From NCBI RefSeq assembly GCF_030348505.1, contig NZ_JAUCFJ010000002.1, forward strand, positions 1,120,001 through 1,184,000: a DNA stretch of 64,000 nucleotides, read 5' to 3'. The notes under the pieces were generated by a model that saw nothing but the letters and a program-made list of their open reading frames with translations, searched no databases and had not been told where the DNA came from. A program made the translations under genes and the position numbers. Source of the stretch: Lysinibacillus sp. G4S2 (GTDB taxonomy: Bacteria > Bacillota > Bacilli > Bacillales_A > Planococcaceae). The stretch's first letter is position 1. Each line of letters starts with the position of its first letter. Shown piece after piece: positions 54,098 through 64,000 of the stretch.

Positions 54098-56866
54098 ATG
54101 GTTGAGTACAAAGATACTTTATTAATGCCAAAAACAGATTTCCCAATGCGTGGAAACTTACCGGCAAATGAACCGAAGATGCAAGAAAAATGGGATGAAA
54201 TGGACATTAACAAATTACAGATGGAGCGCAATGCAGGACGCCCTGAATATGTGTTACACGATGGACCTCCATATGCGAATGGTGATATCCATATCGGTCA
54301 TGCTTTGAATAAAGTATTGAAAGACATGATTACACGTCATCGCTCTATGACTGGCTACCATGTAAACTATATTCCAGGTTGGGATACACATGGTTTACCA
54401 ATTGAGCAGGCTCTTACGAACAAAGGTGTAAAGCGCAAAGAAATGTCTGTTGCTGAATTCCGTAAATTATGTGAAGAGTATGCTTACGAGCAAATCGACA
54501 ACCAACGTATACAATTCCGTCGTTTAGGTGTTCGTGGTGATTGGGAAAATCCATATATTACATTAAAGCCTGAATTTGAAGCACGTCAAATTGAAGTATT
54601 CGGTAAGATGGCTGAAAAAGGCTATATTTATAAAGGCTTAAAACCAGTTTACTGGTCTCCATCATCTGAGTCTGCACTGGCAGAAGCAGAGATTGAATAT
54701 CAAGATGTTAAATCGGCTTCTATTTACGTAAGCTTTGCGATTAAAGATGCTAAAGGCGTTGTCCCAGCAGATGCTAAATTTATTATTTGGACAACAACAC
54801 CTTGGACACTTCCAGCGAACTTGGGGATTTCTGTAAACCCTGAATTTATCTATGTTGTTGTGGCGGTTGCAGATAACAAATTCATCATTGCCAAAGAATT
54901 ATTAGAAACTGTTGCTAACGAACTTGAGTGGGATGCATATGAGATTGTTCAGGAAGTAAAAGGTGAGGCACTAGATCGAGTTGCTGCACAGCATCCATTC
55001 TATGACCGTGAATCTCTTGTAATGGTTGGAGAGCACGTAACTGCTGAAGCGGGTACTGGCTGTGTTCATACAGCACCAGGACACGGGGAAGATGACTATC
55101 ATATTAGTAAACAATATGGTCTACCAATTCTTAGCCCTGTTGATAATAGTGGCTGCTACACAGATGAAGCACCTGGTTTTGAAGGTGTATTCTACAATGA
55201 TGCAAACAAAATGATCACAGAAAAATTAAAAGAAGTAGGCGCATTAGAAAAGCTTAACTTCTTTACACACTCATATCCACATGACTGGCGTACGAAAAAA
55301 CCAGTTATTTACCGTGCAACACCACAATGGTTTGCGTCGGTTGATGCATTCCGTGATGAGTTACTAGGGGCTGTAAAATCAACAGCGTTTACACCTGCTT
55401 GGGGTGAAACTCGTCTTTATAATATGATTCGTGACCGTGGAGACTGGGTCATTTCACGTCAGCGCGCATGGGGCGTTCCAATTCCGATTTTCTATGCTGA
55501 AAATGGTGAGCCAATTATTACACCAGAAACAATTGCCCATATCTCAGCTTTATTCCGTCAGCATGGGTCAAATATTTGGTTCCAAAAAACAGCAAAAGAA
55601 TTATTACCTGAAGGCTTCACACACTCTGGTAGCCCGAATGGCGAATTTACAAAAGAAAACGATATTATGGACGTTTGGTTCGACTCAGGTTCTTCACACC
55701 AAGGTGTATTAGTAGAACGTGGTATGAAATATCCAGCTGATTTATATTTAGAGGGCTCAGACCAACATCGTGGATGGTTTAACTCATCATTAATTACTTC
55801 AGTAGCTATTAATGGCTATGCACCATATAAGGGACTATTAACACATGGTTTCGTTCTAGATGGTGAAGGGCGTAAGATGAGTAAATCTTTAGGGAATGTC
55901 ATTATCCCGAAAAAGGTTATGGATCAATACGGAGCAGATATTCTTCGTTTATGGGTTGCGTCAGTGGATTATACAGCCGATGTTCGTATCTCAATGGATA
56001 TGTTGAAGCAAGTATCTGAGGTTTATCGTAAAATCCGTAACACATTCCGTTTCTTACACGGCAATGTAGCTGATTTCGATGCAGCGAAAGATCGAGTAGC
56101 ATATGCGGACCTTCGTGAAATGGATCAATACGTTTATATGCGTCTACAAGATGTTTTAAAAACTGTACGTGCTGCATACGATCGCTATGATTTCGCAGCT
56201 GTTTACCATGCAGTGAATAACTTTGTTGCAGTAGAATTATCTTCATTCTATTTAGATATTGCAAAAGATGTTGTGTACATCGAAGGTAATGACAACAAAG
56301 ACCGCCGTGCAATGCAAACAGTTATTTATGATACATTAATGACATTAGTAAAAGTGATGTCACCAATTATCCCTCATACAACTGATGAGATGTGGTCTTA
56401 TTTACATGCTCAAGGTGTTGTAGAAGAGGTATCTGTACAATTAACAGACTTCCCAGAGGTAGACGAACATGAAAACTTTGAAAGTCTACGTACAAAATGG
56501 CTGAAAATCATTGATGTTCGTGATGATCTTTTAAAAGCATTAGAGGAAGCTCGTAATGCAAAAACAATCGGTAAATCACTTGAAGCGAAAGTGACAGTTT
56601 ATGCAAAAGAAGATGTGGCAGCATTATTGAACGATGCAAACATTGACTTTGCACAACTATCAATCGTCTCTGCATTTGAAGTAGCACCAATAGAAGCTGC
56701 ACCTGCAAATGCATTAGCTCTTGAACATGCATCGATTGTTGTAGAGAAAGCAACAGGTGAAAAATGTGAGCGTTGCTGGTCAATTTCTGAAACAGTCGGT
56801 TCAAATGAAGCACATCCAACAGTGTGTGCGCGTTGTGCAGAAGTTGTAGAAAAATATTACGTTTAA
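54098..56866 (+). CDS. ileS: isoleucine--tRNA ligase
   Basis: A 922-residue class I aminoacyl-tRNA synthetase. HIGH is at 65-68 and KMSKS at 593-597. The editing (CP1) domain lies between, with [13 protein letters not shown] near 229. A C-terminal zinc-binding domain carries C890-C893 and C910-C913. This is the bacterial type with the C-terminal zinc finger, so mupirocin-sensitive architecture is expected. ATG 54098 follows AAGGAGGAA. Expression is controlled by the T-box. Length is normal. Confidence 0.97.
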   Translation: MVEYKDTLLMPKTDFPMRGNLPANEPKMQEKWDEMDINKLQMERNAGRPEYVLHDGPPYANGDIHIGHALNKVLKDMITRHRSMTGYHVNYIPGWDTHGLPIEQALTNKGVKRKEMSVAEFRKLCEEYAYEQIDNQRIQFRRLGVRGDWENPYITLKPEFEARQIEVFGKMAEKGYIYKGLKPVYWSPSSESALAEAEIEYQDVKSASIYVSFAIKDAKGVVPADAKFIIWTTTPWTLPANLGISVNPEFIYVVVAVADNKFIIAKELLETVANELEWDAYEIVQEVKGEALDRVAAQHPFYDRESLVMVGEHVTAEAGTGCVHTAPGHGEDDYHISKQYGLPILSPVDNSGCYTDEAPGFEGVFYNDANKMITEKLKEVGALEKLNFFTHSYPHDWRTKKPVIYRATPQWFASVDAFRDELLGAVKSTAFTPAWGETRLYNMIRDRGDWVISRQRAWGVPIPIFYAENGEPIITPETIAHISALFRQHGSNIWFQKTAKELLPEGFTHSGSPNGEFTKENDIMDVWFDSGSSHQGVLVERGMKYPADLYLEGSDQHRGWFNSSLITSVAINGYAPYKGLLTHGFVLDGEGRKMSKSLGNVIIPKKVMDQYGADILRLWVASVDYTADVRISMDMLKQVSEVYRKIRNTFRFLHGNVADFDAAKDRVAYADLREMDQYVYMRLQDVLKTVRAAYDRYDFAAVYHAVNNFVAVELSSFYLDIAKDVVYIEGNDNKDRRAMQTVIYDTLMTLVKVMSPIIPHTTDEMWSYLHAQGVVEEVSVQLTDFPEVDEHENFESLRTKWLKIIDVRDDLLKALEEARNAKTIGKSLEAKVTVYAKEDVAALLNDANIDFAQLSIVSAFEVAPIEAAPANALALEHASIVVEKATGEKCERCWSISETVGSNEAHPTVCARCAEVVEKYYV

Positions 56867-56890
56867 TAAACAGTAATGCAAACTAAAAAC

Positions 56891-56985
56891 AAGAATCTGC
56901 ATTCTATGTAATTAAAACGCAAGTCTCCTTGAGGATGGGGGGCTTGCGTTGTTTACTTTCATGGAGGTCTAGCAGATTCTTTTTT
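56891..56985 (+). terminator. two-tier terminator of ileS
   Basis: An inner stem AACGCAAGTCTCC / GGGGGGCTTGCGTT (56916-56950) is nested in an outer stem AAGAATCTGC / GCAGATTCTT (56891-56900, 56972-56981) that is followed by Ts. Either tier could terminate. The remainder of the gap to 57101 shows nothing else. Confidence 0.75.
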
Positions 56986-57101
56986 ATGTTAGTGAATAGT
57001 GAGCAACTTCTACAAAAATGTGAGTGATTCAACGATGTGTTATGAATGATCAGAGGTGTAATAATTGTCTAACAAAAGGTGGAAACAACATACCTGATAA
57101 A

Positions 57102-58280
57102 TTATTTAAATAATATTTCTTGTGTATTGCGGTAGTCAGTTGGGGATATGCCAACATATTTCTTAAACGTATTACTGAAATAATTAGGTGTGTTAAAACC
57201 ACAGATGGAGGAAATTTTTTCAATGGTGTAATCGTATTTTCGTAAATATGGTAGTGTTTTGATGATCCGTGTAAAGGCTACATAATCAACAAAATTACGA
57301 CCAGTCTCTTTTTTAAACAATCTGCTGAAATGAGTAGAACTAAAGTTGATATATTTGGCAACATCACTAATCGTAATTTGTTCATCATAGTGCTCCTCGA
57401 TATAGTGAATAGCCTTTTGGAGCGATTCTTGCTTTGTTAAATCTTCGTAAAACCGTATATGAATGTTTTGGACAGGTGGTTTTCTCCGTGCCTTTCGCGC
57501 TTGGCTATAAGATTCCTTAACTTGCATGGCGTCCTGAAAAACACCGCCAATCCCCATGAAAAGATGGATGCAATAATCTTTTTTTAATACTTCAATAACC
57601 TCAAGTAAACAAGCTACCCCCTCAGACCAATGCTTAAATGATGTGTATTCATTAGGAATGCGCATAAGCAACAGTAAATAACGTTCAAAATATAAAAAGG
57701 ATAGAGGTGCTGTGATAGCAAATTTTTGACGAAATACATTTGTTATAACACTGCTCGCATCAAAAAGGAAAGGTCGATCTTCATCCATATCGATATAGCC
57801 CTGAATTAAAAATACGATATTTGGGATGCAATGTTTCGATAAAAAAGAGGCAGACTGGATTATTTCCTGCTCATTTTCAACTTCTCCTCGTATCAGTCGT
57901 TTTAAAAAGGCTTCTCGGAAAGGGGAAGTATGATCTTGCGAAATTTGCTGTGATAGCTCAAGCATTGTAATAGTACTTGCCTGTTTCTCTTTATAGGACG
58001 TGTAAAGCTTTTTAACAATTCGTAGAAATTTTGCTTTCTGTAATGGTTTTATGAGAAGTGCGGGCAAATTTAGTTCAATTGCTATCCCAGTTGAGTAGGT
58101 AAGGTGTTCTGTAACAATAGGGACAATTATACTATTAGGATAATTTCTTTTTAACCGATTTATCTTTACCCAGTCAAATAAACGGTTGATTTCATAGAAA
58201 ATGAGGACGACATCTTCTGTTTTGGGCTCTTTACAGTTCATAAAGGTAATAGGAGGAAATTCTTCTAACCAGTAGCCCAT
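57102..58280 (-). CDS. AraC-family regulator with receiver-like N-terminus
   Basis: A protein of at least 392 residues. The C-terminal 100 residues are an AraC HTH pair (AIHYIEEHYDEQITISDVAK, FSSTHFSRLFKKETGRNF, SSICGFNTPNYFSNTFKK, GISPTDYR). The N-terminus resembles a degenerate response-regulator receiver. The first standard start, ATG 58280, has no ribosome-binding site. An in-frame ATT at 58328 has GGAAGGGAG 8 bases upstream and would restore a receiver-like first strand (LNIVWYIE), giving 408 residues. It is divergent from the DUF485/symporter operon and is the likely regulator of it. Confidence 0.85.
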   Translation of the reverse strand: MGYWLEEFPPITFMNCKEPKTEDVVLIFYEINRLFDWVKINRLKRNYPNSIIVPIVTEHLTYSTGIAIELNLPALLIKPLQKAKFLRIVKKLYTSYKEKQASTITMLELSQQISQDHTSPFREAFLKRLIRGEVENEQEIIQSASFLSKHCIPNIVFLIQGYIDMDEDRPFLFDASSVITNVFRQKFAITAPLSFLYFERYLLLLMRIPNEYTSFKHWSEGVACLLEVIEVLKKDYCIHLFMGIGGVFQDAMQVKESYSQARKARRKPPVQNIHIRFYEDLTKQESLQKAIHYIEEHYDEQITISDVAKYINFSSTHFSRLFKKETGRNFVDYVAFTRIIKTLPYLRKYDYTIEKISSICGFNTPNYFSNTFKKYVGISPTDYRNTQEILFK

Positions 58281-58517
58281 TTGTTGTTTTTCATTTGAAC
58301 TTTCAATATACCAAACAATATTTAAAATGCTAACAACTCCCTTCCGTTGTAAATGAAAAACAATAAAAACATTTTAACTTAAAATAGCATTTTTTTGTAC
58401 TAATACAGCAATATTTTGTAACTAATTTATAGATTAAATAGAATAGAATAATTGTAGTGAATAATAATTTGAAATTTCAGATAATTATTCATCTAGATAG
58501 AAAGGGGGAGTTGAAGT

Positions 58518-58853
58518 ATGGCAGAAGTAGGGAGTCAGGATTATGAATATGTGGAAGCCGGAACAGTAGATGTGAAGGATCTTCCGCCACTAGATGCAAC
58601 TACTAACAAAATTATGAAAGATGAGTTTACAACAGGTTTTAGCTTAACGGTATTTTATTTCATTTTAATTTTTAGTATTCCCGTAATGAACTGGTTCGCT
58701 CCAGAACTTGCTTTTAAGAAAATTTGGGGTGGTATAACAGTTACATGGTTTGTGACAACAGTTGTAATGATGGCAATGGCTTTTATTATTGCTTATGTGC
58801 ATACAGCATTGTACGAAAAACGCCTAAAGAAATACGAAATACTTAATAAGTAG
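58518..58853 (+). CDS. DUF485 family membrane protein
   Basis: A 111-residue protein with two hydrophobic segments (about 42-60 and 75-97) and the FTTGFSLTVFYFILIF stretch typical of DUF485. In many bacteria such genes (YjcH/YwcB) directly precede an SSF acetate-type symporter, as here, 25 bases away. It probably assists the transporter. AAAGGGGGAG precedes the ATG. Confidence 0.88.
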   Translation: MAEVGSQDYEYVEAGTVDVKDLPPLDATTNKIMKDEFTTGFSLTVFYFILIFSIPVMNWFAPELAFKKIWGGITVTWFVTTVVMMAMAFIIAYVHTALYEKRLKKYEILNK

Positions 58854-58878
58854 TTTTAGCTTAGGGGGGATTTGTTAA

Positions 58879-60447
58879 ATGATGAAAGCTCTATTAGAAC
58901 CGAAGATGTTAATGACCATTGCTTTAATGGGAACAATTGTATATATTACGTATTTAACGAAAAGAAATGCAACGGCATCTGATTTCTTTGTAGGGGGAAG
59001 AAGTTTTGGCTGGTTTACAAATGGTTCGGCAATTGGAGGAGACTATTTAAGTGCAGCTACTTTCCTTGGAATAGCTGGTTTAACTTTCCAACTAGGGTAT
59101 GATGGTGCTTATTATGCATTTTGCTTCTCAATTGGATTAACACTGTTAGCTATTTTTGTAGCTGGTCCATTAAGACGTTTTGGCGCATTTACCGTTGCCG
59201 ATTTTTTAGCTTATCGTTTTCATAGCAAAAGAGCTAGGCTAGTAGCGGTAGCCGTAGTTTTAGCGATTTCTGGTTTTTATGCAGCGCCACAATTATTAGG
59301 TGCAGCACAAATTTTAAGTATGTTTTTTGGTACCTCTTATGAATTTGGCATTATCTTTACATGTATTGTAATGATCTTCTATGTAGGAATAGGCGGTATG
59401 AAAGGAACAACAATCAACCAAGCTTTAGAGCTATGGATTCGCCTTGGTGCGTTTATTGTGATGTTGATCGCAGCGATGTATAGTGGTTTACATTACGATA
59501 AAATTTTAGCTGCTATTAATTCGTTTAGCGGTCCAATTACAGGAACCTCACCATATGCTTTAGATGGAAAGGATATTAATTTTGATGGTGCTGCTTGGAC
59601 AGGGACAGGCTTTTATTTCCCAACGTTTTGGCAAACTATTAGTATGACAATAGGTTTAGCATTAGGTACAATTGGTCTACCGCATATATTACTAAGATTT
59701 TATACGAATCCTAGCGCAAAGGCGGCTCGTAAATCAGCACTTATGGCGATTGGGATTGCTAGTGCATTTTTCTTATTAGCTGTCTATTTAGGCGTTGTAG
59801 GGCGTTCTATTTTTATCTCGGGTACTGCAAGTGAGGAAGTAATGCGCGATTTAGTCCTAGGTGGGAACAATATGGTTATTCCTACAACAGCACTTGCACT
59901 AGGAGGCAAATGGCTTCTTGGGCTTGTCATAGCAGGTGCATTTGCGGCCATATTCTCAAATTTATCAGGGTTATTTATTACAAGCTCAGGTGCATTAGCC
60001 CATGATTTATATGCAAGCGTTATGAAAAAGGATATTACAGAAAAACAACGAGTGGTTGCAGGGAAAGTAGCAATTGTTTTATTAGGTATTTTATATGGAG
60101 CATTAGGCTTACTTGTTAAGGATGCATCCATTGGACATTTAGTAGCTCTAGCCTTTACTGTTGCGGCCAGTACATTTACCCCAATATTCATTTTAGGTAT
60201 TTGGTGGAGAGGAATGACAGAAAAAGGAGCAATTGCAGGTTTACTCATTGGACTGGGCGTATCCATGTGGATGATATTTTTACCAGGAACGTTGCCAAGC
60301 TTTTTGCAATTTAAAATTCCAGGCATTGTGACAGTACCAGTTGGCTTCTTATCGGTTGTTATCGTGTCACTATTAGATCGAAAAGTACCAGCCGATGTCA
60401 ATGATTTCATGAAGCGAGTACACTCAAAAGAATCTGAAACAGCTTAA
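58879..60447 (+). CDS. sodium:solute symporter, ActP/YwcA-like
   Basis: A 522-residue SSF-family transporter with about 13 membrane segments. SSF features are DFFVGGRSFGWFTNGSAIGG near residue 35, GDYLSAATFLGIAGL, GIGGMKGTTINQALELW near 171 and TIGLPHILLRFYTNP near 266. Pairing with DUF485 and similarity to ActP/YwcA suggest uptake of acetate or another short-chain acid; the substrate is inferred. RBS TTAGGGGGG precedes the ATG. A terminator follows. Confidence 0.9.
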   Translation: MMKALLEPKMLMTIALMGTIVYITYLTKRNATASDFFVGGRSFGWFTNGSAIGGDYLSAATFLGIAGLTFQLGYDGAYYAFCFSIGLTLLAIFVAGPLRRFGAFTVADFLAYRFHSKRARLVAVAVVLAISGFYAAPQLLGAAQILSMFFGTSYEFGIIFTCIVMIFYVGIGGMKGTTINQALELWIRLGAFIVMLIAAMYSGLHYDKILAAINSFSGPITGTSPYALDGKDINFDGAAWTGTGFYFPTFWQTISMTIGLALGTIGLPHILLRFYTNPSAKAARKSALMAIGIASAFFLLAVYLGVVGRSIFISGTASEEVMRDLVLGGNNMVIPTTALALGGKWLLGLVIAGAFAAIFSNLSGLFITSSGALAHDLYASVMKKDITEKQRVVAGKVAIVLLGILYGALGLLVKDASIGHLVALAFTVAASTFTPIFILGIWWRGMTEKGAIAGLLIGLGVSMWMIFLPGTLPSFLQFKIPGIVTVPVGFLSVVIVSLLDRKVPADVNDFMKRVHSKESETA

Positions 60448-60481
60448 AATATTTGTATCTCTATAAACTTGATTGAAAATT

Positions 60482-60529
60482 AAAAGCTATTGCCATTACT
60501 TATGAAGTGATGGTAATAAGCTTTTTTTT
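60482..60529 (+). terminator. terminator of the symporter operon
   Basis: AAAAGCTATTGCCATTACTT pairs with AAGTGATGGTAATAAGCTTT (G-T pairs and a bulge), followed by eight Ts. Array B2 begins right after it. Confidence 0.85.
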
Positions 60530-60532
60530 CAG

Positions 60533-61655
60533 GAATAAAAGCGGCGGATTGAAGGGCAGAGCGGCGATAGAAAGGCGGAGCGGGGATAGAAAAGGCAAAG
60601 TGGCGGATAGAAAGGTGGAGCGGGGATAGAAAAGGCAGAGCGACGGATAGAAAGGCAAAGTGACGGAAAGAAGGGTCGAAGTGACGGATAGAAATTAGAG
60701 CGACGGATAGAAGGGTCAAAGTGACGGATAGAACCATCAAAACGACGGAAAGAAGAGCTGAAGTGACGGAAAGAAGAGCCGAAGTGACGGATAGAAAATA
60801 GAGCGACGGATAAAAAGGCCAGAGCGACGGAAAGAAGGGTCAAAGTGACGGATAGAAATTAGAGCGACGGATAGAAGGGTCAAAGTGACGGATAGAACCA
60901 TCAAAACGCCGGAAAGAAGAGCTGAAGTGACGGAAAGAAATTAGAGCGACGGATAAAAAGGCCAGAGCGATGGAAAGAAGGGTCGAAGCGACGGATAGAA
61001 CCGCCAAAGTGACGGAAAGAAGAGCCGAAGTGACGGATAGAAAATAGAGCGACGGATAAAAAGGCCAGAGCGACGGAAAGAAGGGTCAAAGTGACGGATA
61101 GAACCGCCAAAGCGACGGAAAGAAGAGCTGGAGCGCCGGAAAGAAGAGCCAAAGCGCCGGAAAGAAGAGCCGAAGTGATGGAAAGAAGAGGCAAAGCGGA
61201 TAGAACAGTCAAAGTCGTGGATAGAACCGTTAAAATCGTGGATAGAACCATCAAAACCGTGGATAGCCCAGCCAAAATCGTGGATAGAACCGCCAAAGCG
61301 ACGGAAAGAAGAGCTGAAGTGACGGAAAGAAATTAGAGCGACGGAAAGAAGGGCCAGAGTGACGGATAGAACTGGCAAAGCGACGAAAAGAAGGGCTGGA
61401 GTGACGGATAGAACTGGCAAAGCGACGAAAAGAAGAGCCGAAGTGATGGAAAGAAGAGGCAAAGCGGATAGAACAATCAAAGTCGTGGATAGAACCGTTA
61501 AAATCGTGGATAGAACCGCCAAAACGACGGAAAGAAGAGCCGAAGTGCCAGATAGCCCAGCCAAAATCGTGGATAGAAGAGCCAAACCCCGGATAGAACC
61601 GCCAAACCGCCAGAAAGAACCCTCAAACCGCCGGATAACCCAGCCAAACCGCAAA
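60533..61655. repeat. minisatellite array B2, 21-bp units
   Basis: About 1.1 kb of 19-22 bp units of the type AGTGACGGATAGAACCATCA or AGCGACGGAAAGAAGAGCYG, sharing GACGGATA/GACGGAAA with array B1. Toward the right, units change to GTCGTGGATAGAACCGTTAA and CCGGATAGAACCGCCAAAC. Because the unit is close to 21 bases, several frames stay open on both strands (up to 237 codons, such as SIRRFD repeats); these are not credible genes. It fills the gap to lspA; the last 130 bases are unique and AT-rich. Confidence 0.9.
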
Positions 61656-61795
61656 ACAAAATGTCATTGCTTTTTAAGACAATGCTTTATGTAACAGATT
61701 TGGTGTTTCCTCCATATTTTCATGCTATATTAGTTATTCTGAGATGGGCTGTTATGGTAGAATAGGTTAGATGTTGAGTGAACGGAGGAATGGCT

Positions 61796-62275
61796 GTGTA
61801 TAAATATTATGGATTGGCCGCATTCGTTGTCCTTTTAGATCAATGGACAAAATGGCTGATTGTGAAAAATATGGAGTTTGGTGAACGAATTTCAGTATGG
61901 GATCCATGGTTTGGGATTTTGTCTCATCGAAATAAAGGTGCAGCATGGGGAATGTTGGAAGGGCGAATGTTGTTTTTTAGCATTGTCACGATAGGTGTTA
62001 TTTGTGCTGTCCTATATTATTTTCATAAAGAGGCTAAGGGTAAACCTATTTTTCAAGTTGGTTTGATGCTTTTATTAGGCGGAGCGATTGGTAATTTTAT
62101 TGACCGTTTATTTAGGGGCGAAGTGGTCGATTTTATAGATGTATTGATTCCAGTAATTAATTATGATTTCCCGATCTTCAATATTGCGGATGCAGCTTTA
62201 ACAATTGCGGTAGTGGTGTTAATGATTGGTTTAATCGTTGAAGATAAAAAAGAAAAGAAACAGGTGAAAGAATGA
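61796..62275 (+). CDS. lspA: lipoprotein signal peptidase (signal peptidase II)
   Basis: A 159-residue, four-helix aspartic protease that removes signal peptides from prolipoproteins such as CtaC. The catalytic aspartates lie in GNFIDRLFRGEVVDFIDV and FNIADAAL; DQWTKW and NKGAAWG are also conserved. I prefer the GTG at 61796: the GGAGG at 61784-61788 is 7 bases from it but only one base from the ATG at 61790, and the family begins close to this point. The stop overlaps the next start. Confidence 0.93.
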   Translation: MYKYYGLAAFVVLLDQWTKWLIVKNMEFGERISVWDPWFGILSHRNKGAAWGMLEGRMLFFSIVTIGVICAVLYYFHKEAKGKPIFQVGLMLLLGGAIGNFIDRLFRGEVVDFIDVLIPVINYDFPIFNIADAALTIAVVVLMIGLIVEDKKEKKQVKE

Positions 62276-63183
62276 CGCAAGTATCATATACAATGGAAGA
62301 ACAGCAAAAGGGAGAGCGCATTGATAAGGCGCTTTCAAGTGTGCAATCAGAATGGTCGCGTACACAAATTGGAAATTGGATTACTGAAGGTATTGTCAAA
62401 GTAAATGGTGAGACTGTAAAGGCGAAGTATAAGGTGAAAACAGGTGATAATGTAGAAATAGATGTACCTGAAGCGGAGCCATTAGATGTCATTGCTGAAA
62501 ACTTGGACCTTGATATTGTTTATGAAGATGCAGATGTCCTTGTTGTGAATAAACCAAAAGGCATGGTCGTGCATCCAGCACCTGGACATATGTCGGGTAC
62601 TCTTGTAAATGGTTTAATGTATCATTGTAAGGATTTATCAGGCATAAATGGTGTTCTGCGTCCGGGAATTGTGCATCGTATTGATAAAGATACTTCAGGA
62701 TTATTAATGGTTGCTAAAAATGATGCGGCTCATGAATCGTTAGTGAATCAGCTAGTTAATAAAACAGTGACACGTAAGTATACTGCGCTAGTACATGGAC
62801 ATATTGCACATGATAAAGGAACAATTGATGCACCTATTGCACGCGATCAAAAAGATCGTCAAAAACAAGCGGTTGTCGATAACGGAAAGCATGCAGTAAC
62901 TCACTTCCAAGTTATTGAACGCTTTGGCGACTTTACATTAGTGGAGTGTCGTTTAGAAACAGGACGAACTCATCAAATTCGTGTGCATATGAATTATATT
63001 GGATACCCACTTGTTGGAGATCCAAAATATGGACCGAAAAAGACAATAGACTTCGGTGGACAAGTATTACATGCGGGAATTTTAGGATTCGATCATCCTA
63101 CATCTGGCGAATATATCGAGTTTGAAACACCACTTCCTGCTGATTATGAACAATTATTAAATGATTTACGAAATAGGCATTGA
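62272..63183 (+). CDS. ylyB: RluD-family 23S rRNA-type pseudouridine synthase YlyB
   Basis: A 303-residue enzyme with an N-terminal S4 RNA-binding domain (RIDKALSSVQSEWSRTQIG) and a RluA/RluD catalytic domain. The catalytic aspartate is D138 in HRIDKDTSG; GRTHQIRVHMNYIGYPLVGD near residue 231 is the other signature. It isomerises uridine in RNA; the exact sites are unknown. It overlaps lspA as ATGA, the usual Bacillus arrangement. Confidence 0.93.
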   Translation: MTQVSYTMEEQQKGERIDKALSSVQSEWSRTQIGNWITEGIVKVNGETVKAKYKVKTGDNVEIDVPEAEPLDVIAENLDLDIVYEDADVLVVNKPKGMVVHPAPGHMSGTLVNGLMYHCKDLSGINGVLRPGIVHRIDKDTSGLLMVAKNDAAHESLVNQLVNKTVTRKYTALVHGHIAHDKGTIDAPIARDQKDRQKQAVVDNGKHAVTHFQVIERFGDFTLVECRLETGRTHQIRVHMNYIGYPLVGDPKYGPKKTIDFGGQVLHAGILGFDHPTSGEYIEFETPLPADYEQLLNDLRNRH

Positions 63184-63255
63184 CGGATAGTAAAAGAAGG
63201 TCTATACTAACGAAAGTGAAATGAACAACTTAACTAAATATTCACCTTTAATGGC

Positions 63256-63380
63256 AGTCCAGAGAGGCTGAGAAGGTACATGTGATCGTGTTGTAAAAAA
63301 TTTGTGATGCAAATTTTTCAACATGCTATTTAAACACGCATTCAACCCTCTCAGGCTATTCGCCTCGAGAGGTTTTTTTA
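63256..63380 (+). promoter_or_regulatory. PyrR-dependent attenuator upstream of pyrR
   Basis: AGTCCAGAGAGGCT (63256-63269) is the conserved PyrR-binding loop found in Bacillus pyr leaders. A terminator follows: CCTCTC-AGGC pairs with GCCT-C-GAGAGG (63347-63372), then seven Ts. Between them ATTTGTGATGCAAAT-type inverted sequence can form the competing antiterminator. When UMP is plentiful, PyrR binding should favour termination. Confidence 0.93.
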
Positions 63381-63391
63381 TGGACACATAG

Positions 63392-63967
<576 letters not shown>

Positions 63968-63987
63968 CTATAAAGTGAGGAAACATT

Positions 63988-64000
63988 ATGTCAAAAGCAG
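63988..64000 (+). CDS. start of the next pyr-operon gene (partial)
   Basis: An ATG at 63988 with GTGAGG 7 bases upstream opens MSKA before the window ends. After pyrR in Bacillus comes pyrP (uracil permease) or pyrB; the few codons cannot decide. Confidence 0.45.

Noticed and set aside
59784..60410. 208-codon minus-strand frame inside the symporter gene
   Set aside because: Antisense shadow of an intact, full-length SSF transporter.
60941..61654. 237-codon open frame on the minus strand, with further long frames on both strands, in array B2
   Set aside because: The frames are translations of 21-bp repeats, have no ribosome-binding sites and overlap one another on both strands; length comes from the unit being a multiple of three.

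Overview
The window is a low-GC chromosomal segment from an endospore-forming member of the Bacillales. Gene content and order follow the Bacillus subtilis ctaB-to-pyrR region closely: cta genes, ylb genes, the mra/dcw division cluster, ftsAZ, spoIIGA-sigE-sigG, ylm genes, divIVA, ileS, lspA and pyrR. Bacillithiol synthesis (bshC) and many sporulation genes support this. The gaps in the order, a detached MurE and the many dispersed repeats suggest a Lysinibacillus-type organism. That genus call is an inference; no marker RNA is present.

Layout. 1-7.3 kb holds haem A and cytochrome c oxidase genes (ctaB, ctaC-F, ctaG, a DUF420 protein). 7.3-10.3 kb holds a YtvI-like permease, ylbA and ylbC. 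10.3-12.1 kb is a TnpB-only IS200/IS605-type element with a probable omega RNA. 12.3-24.8 kb carries a detached murE, a thioesterase, ylbF, ylbG, a glycerophosphodiesterase, two unrecognised genes, rsmD, coaD, ylbJ, ylbL and tmcAL. 24.9-31 kb holds yceD-rpmF, an enoyl-CoA hydratase-like gene, a gerR-like regulator, panE, a DUF3397 gene and bshC. 31-46.3 kb is the division and wall cluster mraZ-rsmH-ftsL-pbpB-spoVD-mraY-murD-spoVE-divIB-ylxW-ylxX-sbp-ftsA-ftsZ; murE, murG and murB are absent from their usual places. 47-49.5 kb is spoIIGA-sigE-sigG. 49.7-57 kb holds ylmC, ylmE, sepF, ylmG, ylmH, divIVA and a T-box-controlled ileS. 57-60.5 kb is an AraC regulator divergent from a DUF485/sodium-solute symporter pair. 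61.8-64 kb holds lspA, an RluD-type pseudouridine synthase, a PyrR attenuator and pyrR.

Most intergenic spaces over 300 bases hold repeats of three kinds. Family A is MITE-like, with long terminal inverted repeats and tandem internal units. Family B consists of two arrays of 20-21 bp units built around GACGGATA or GACGGAAA. Family C is a mosaic of palindromes lying in sense just upstream of rsmD, gerR, ftsZ and, degenerately, coaD. In the ftsA-ftsZ gap the family C element can fold into a multi-helix junction.

The genes form coherent modules: oxidase assembly, lipid II synthesis and septum building with Z-ring control, mother-cell/forespore sigma factors, and translation or pyrimidine genes under RNA attenuation. 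The best leads are the family C element, the DNPR-type MurE outside the dcw cluster, the TnpB lacking its zinc ribbon, and an apparent ATT start on the AraC gene.
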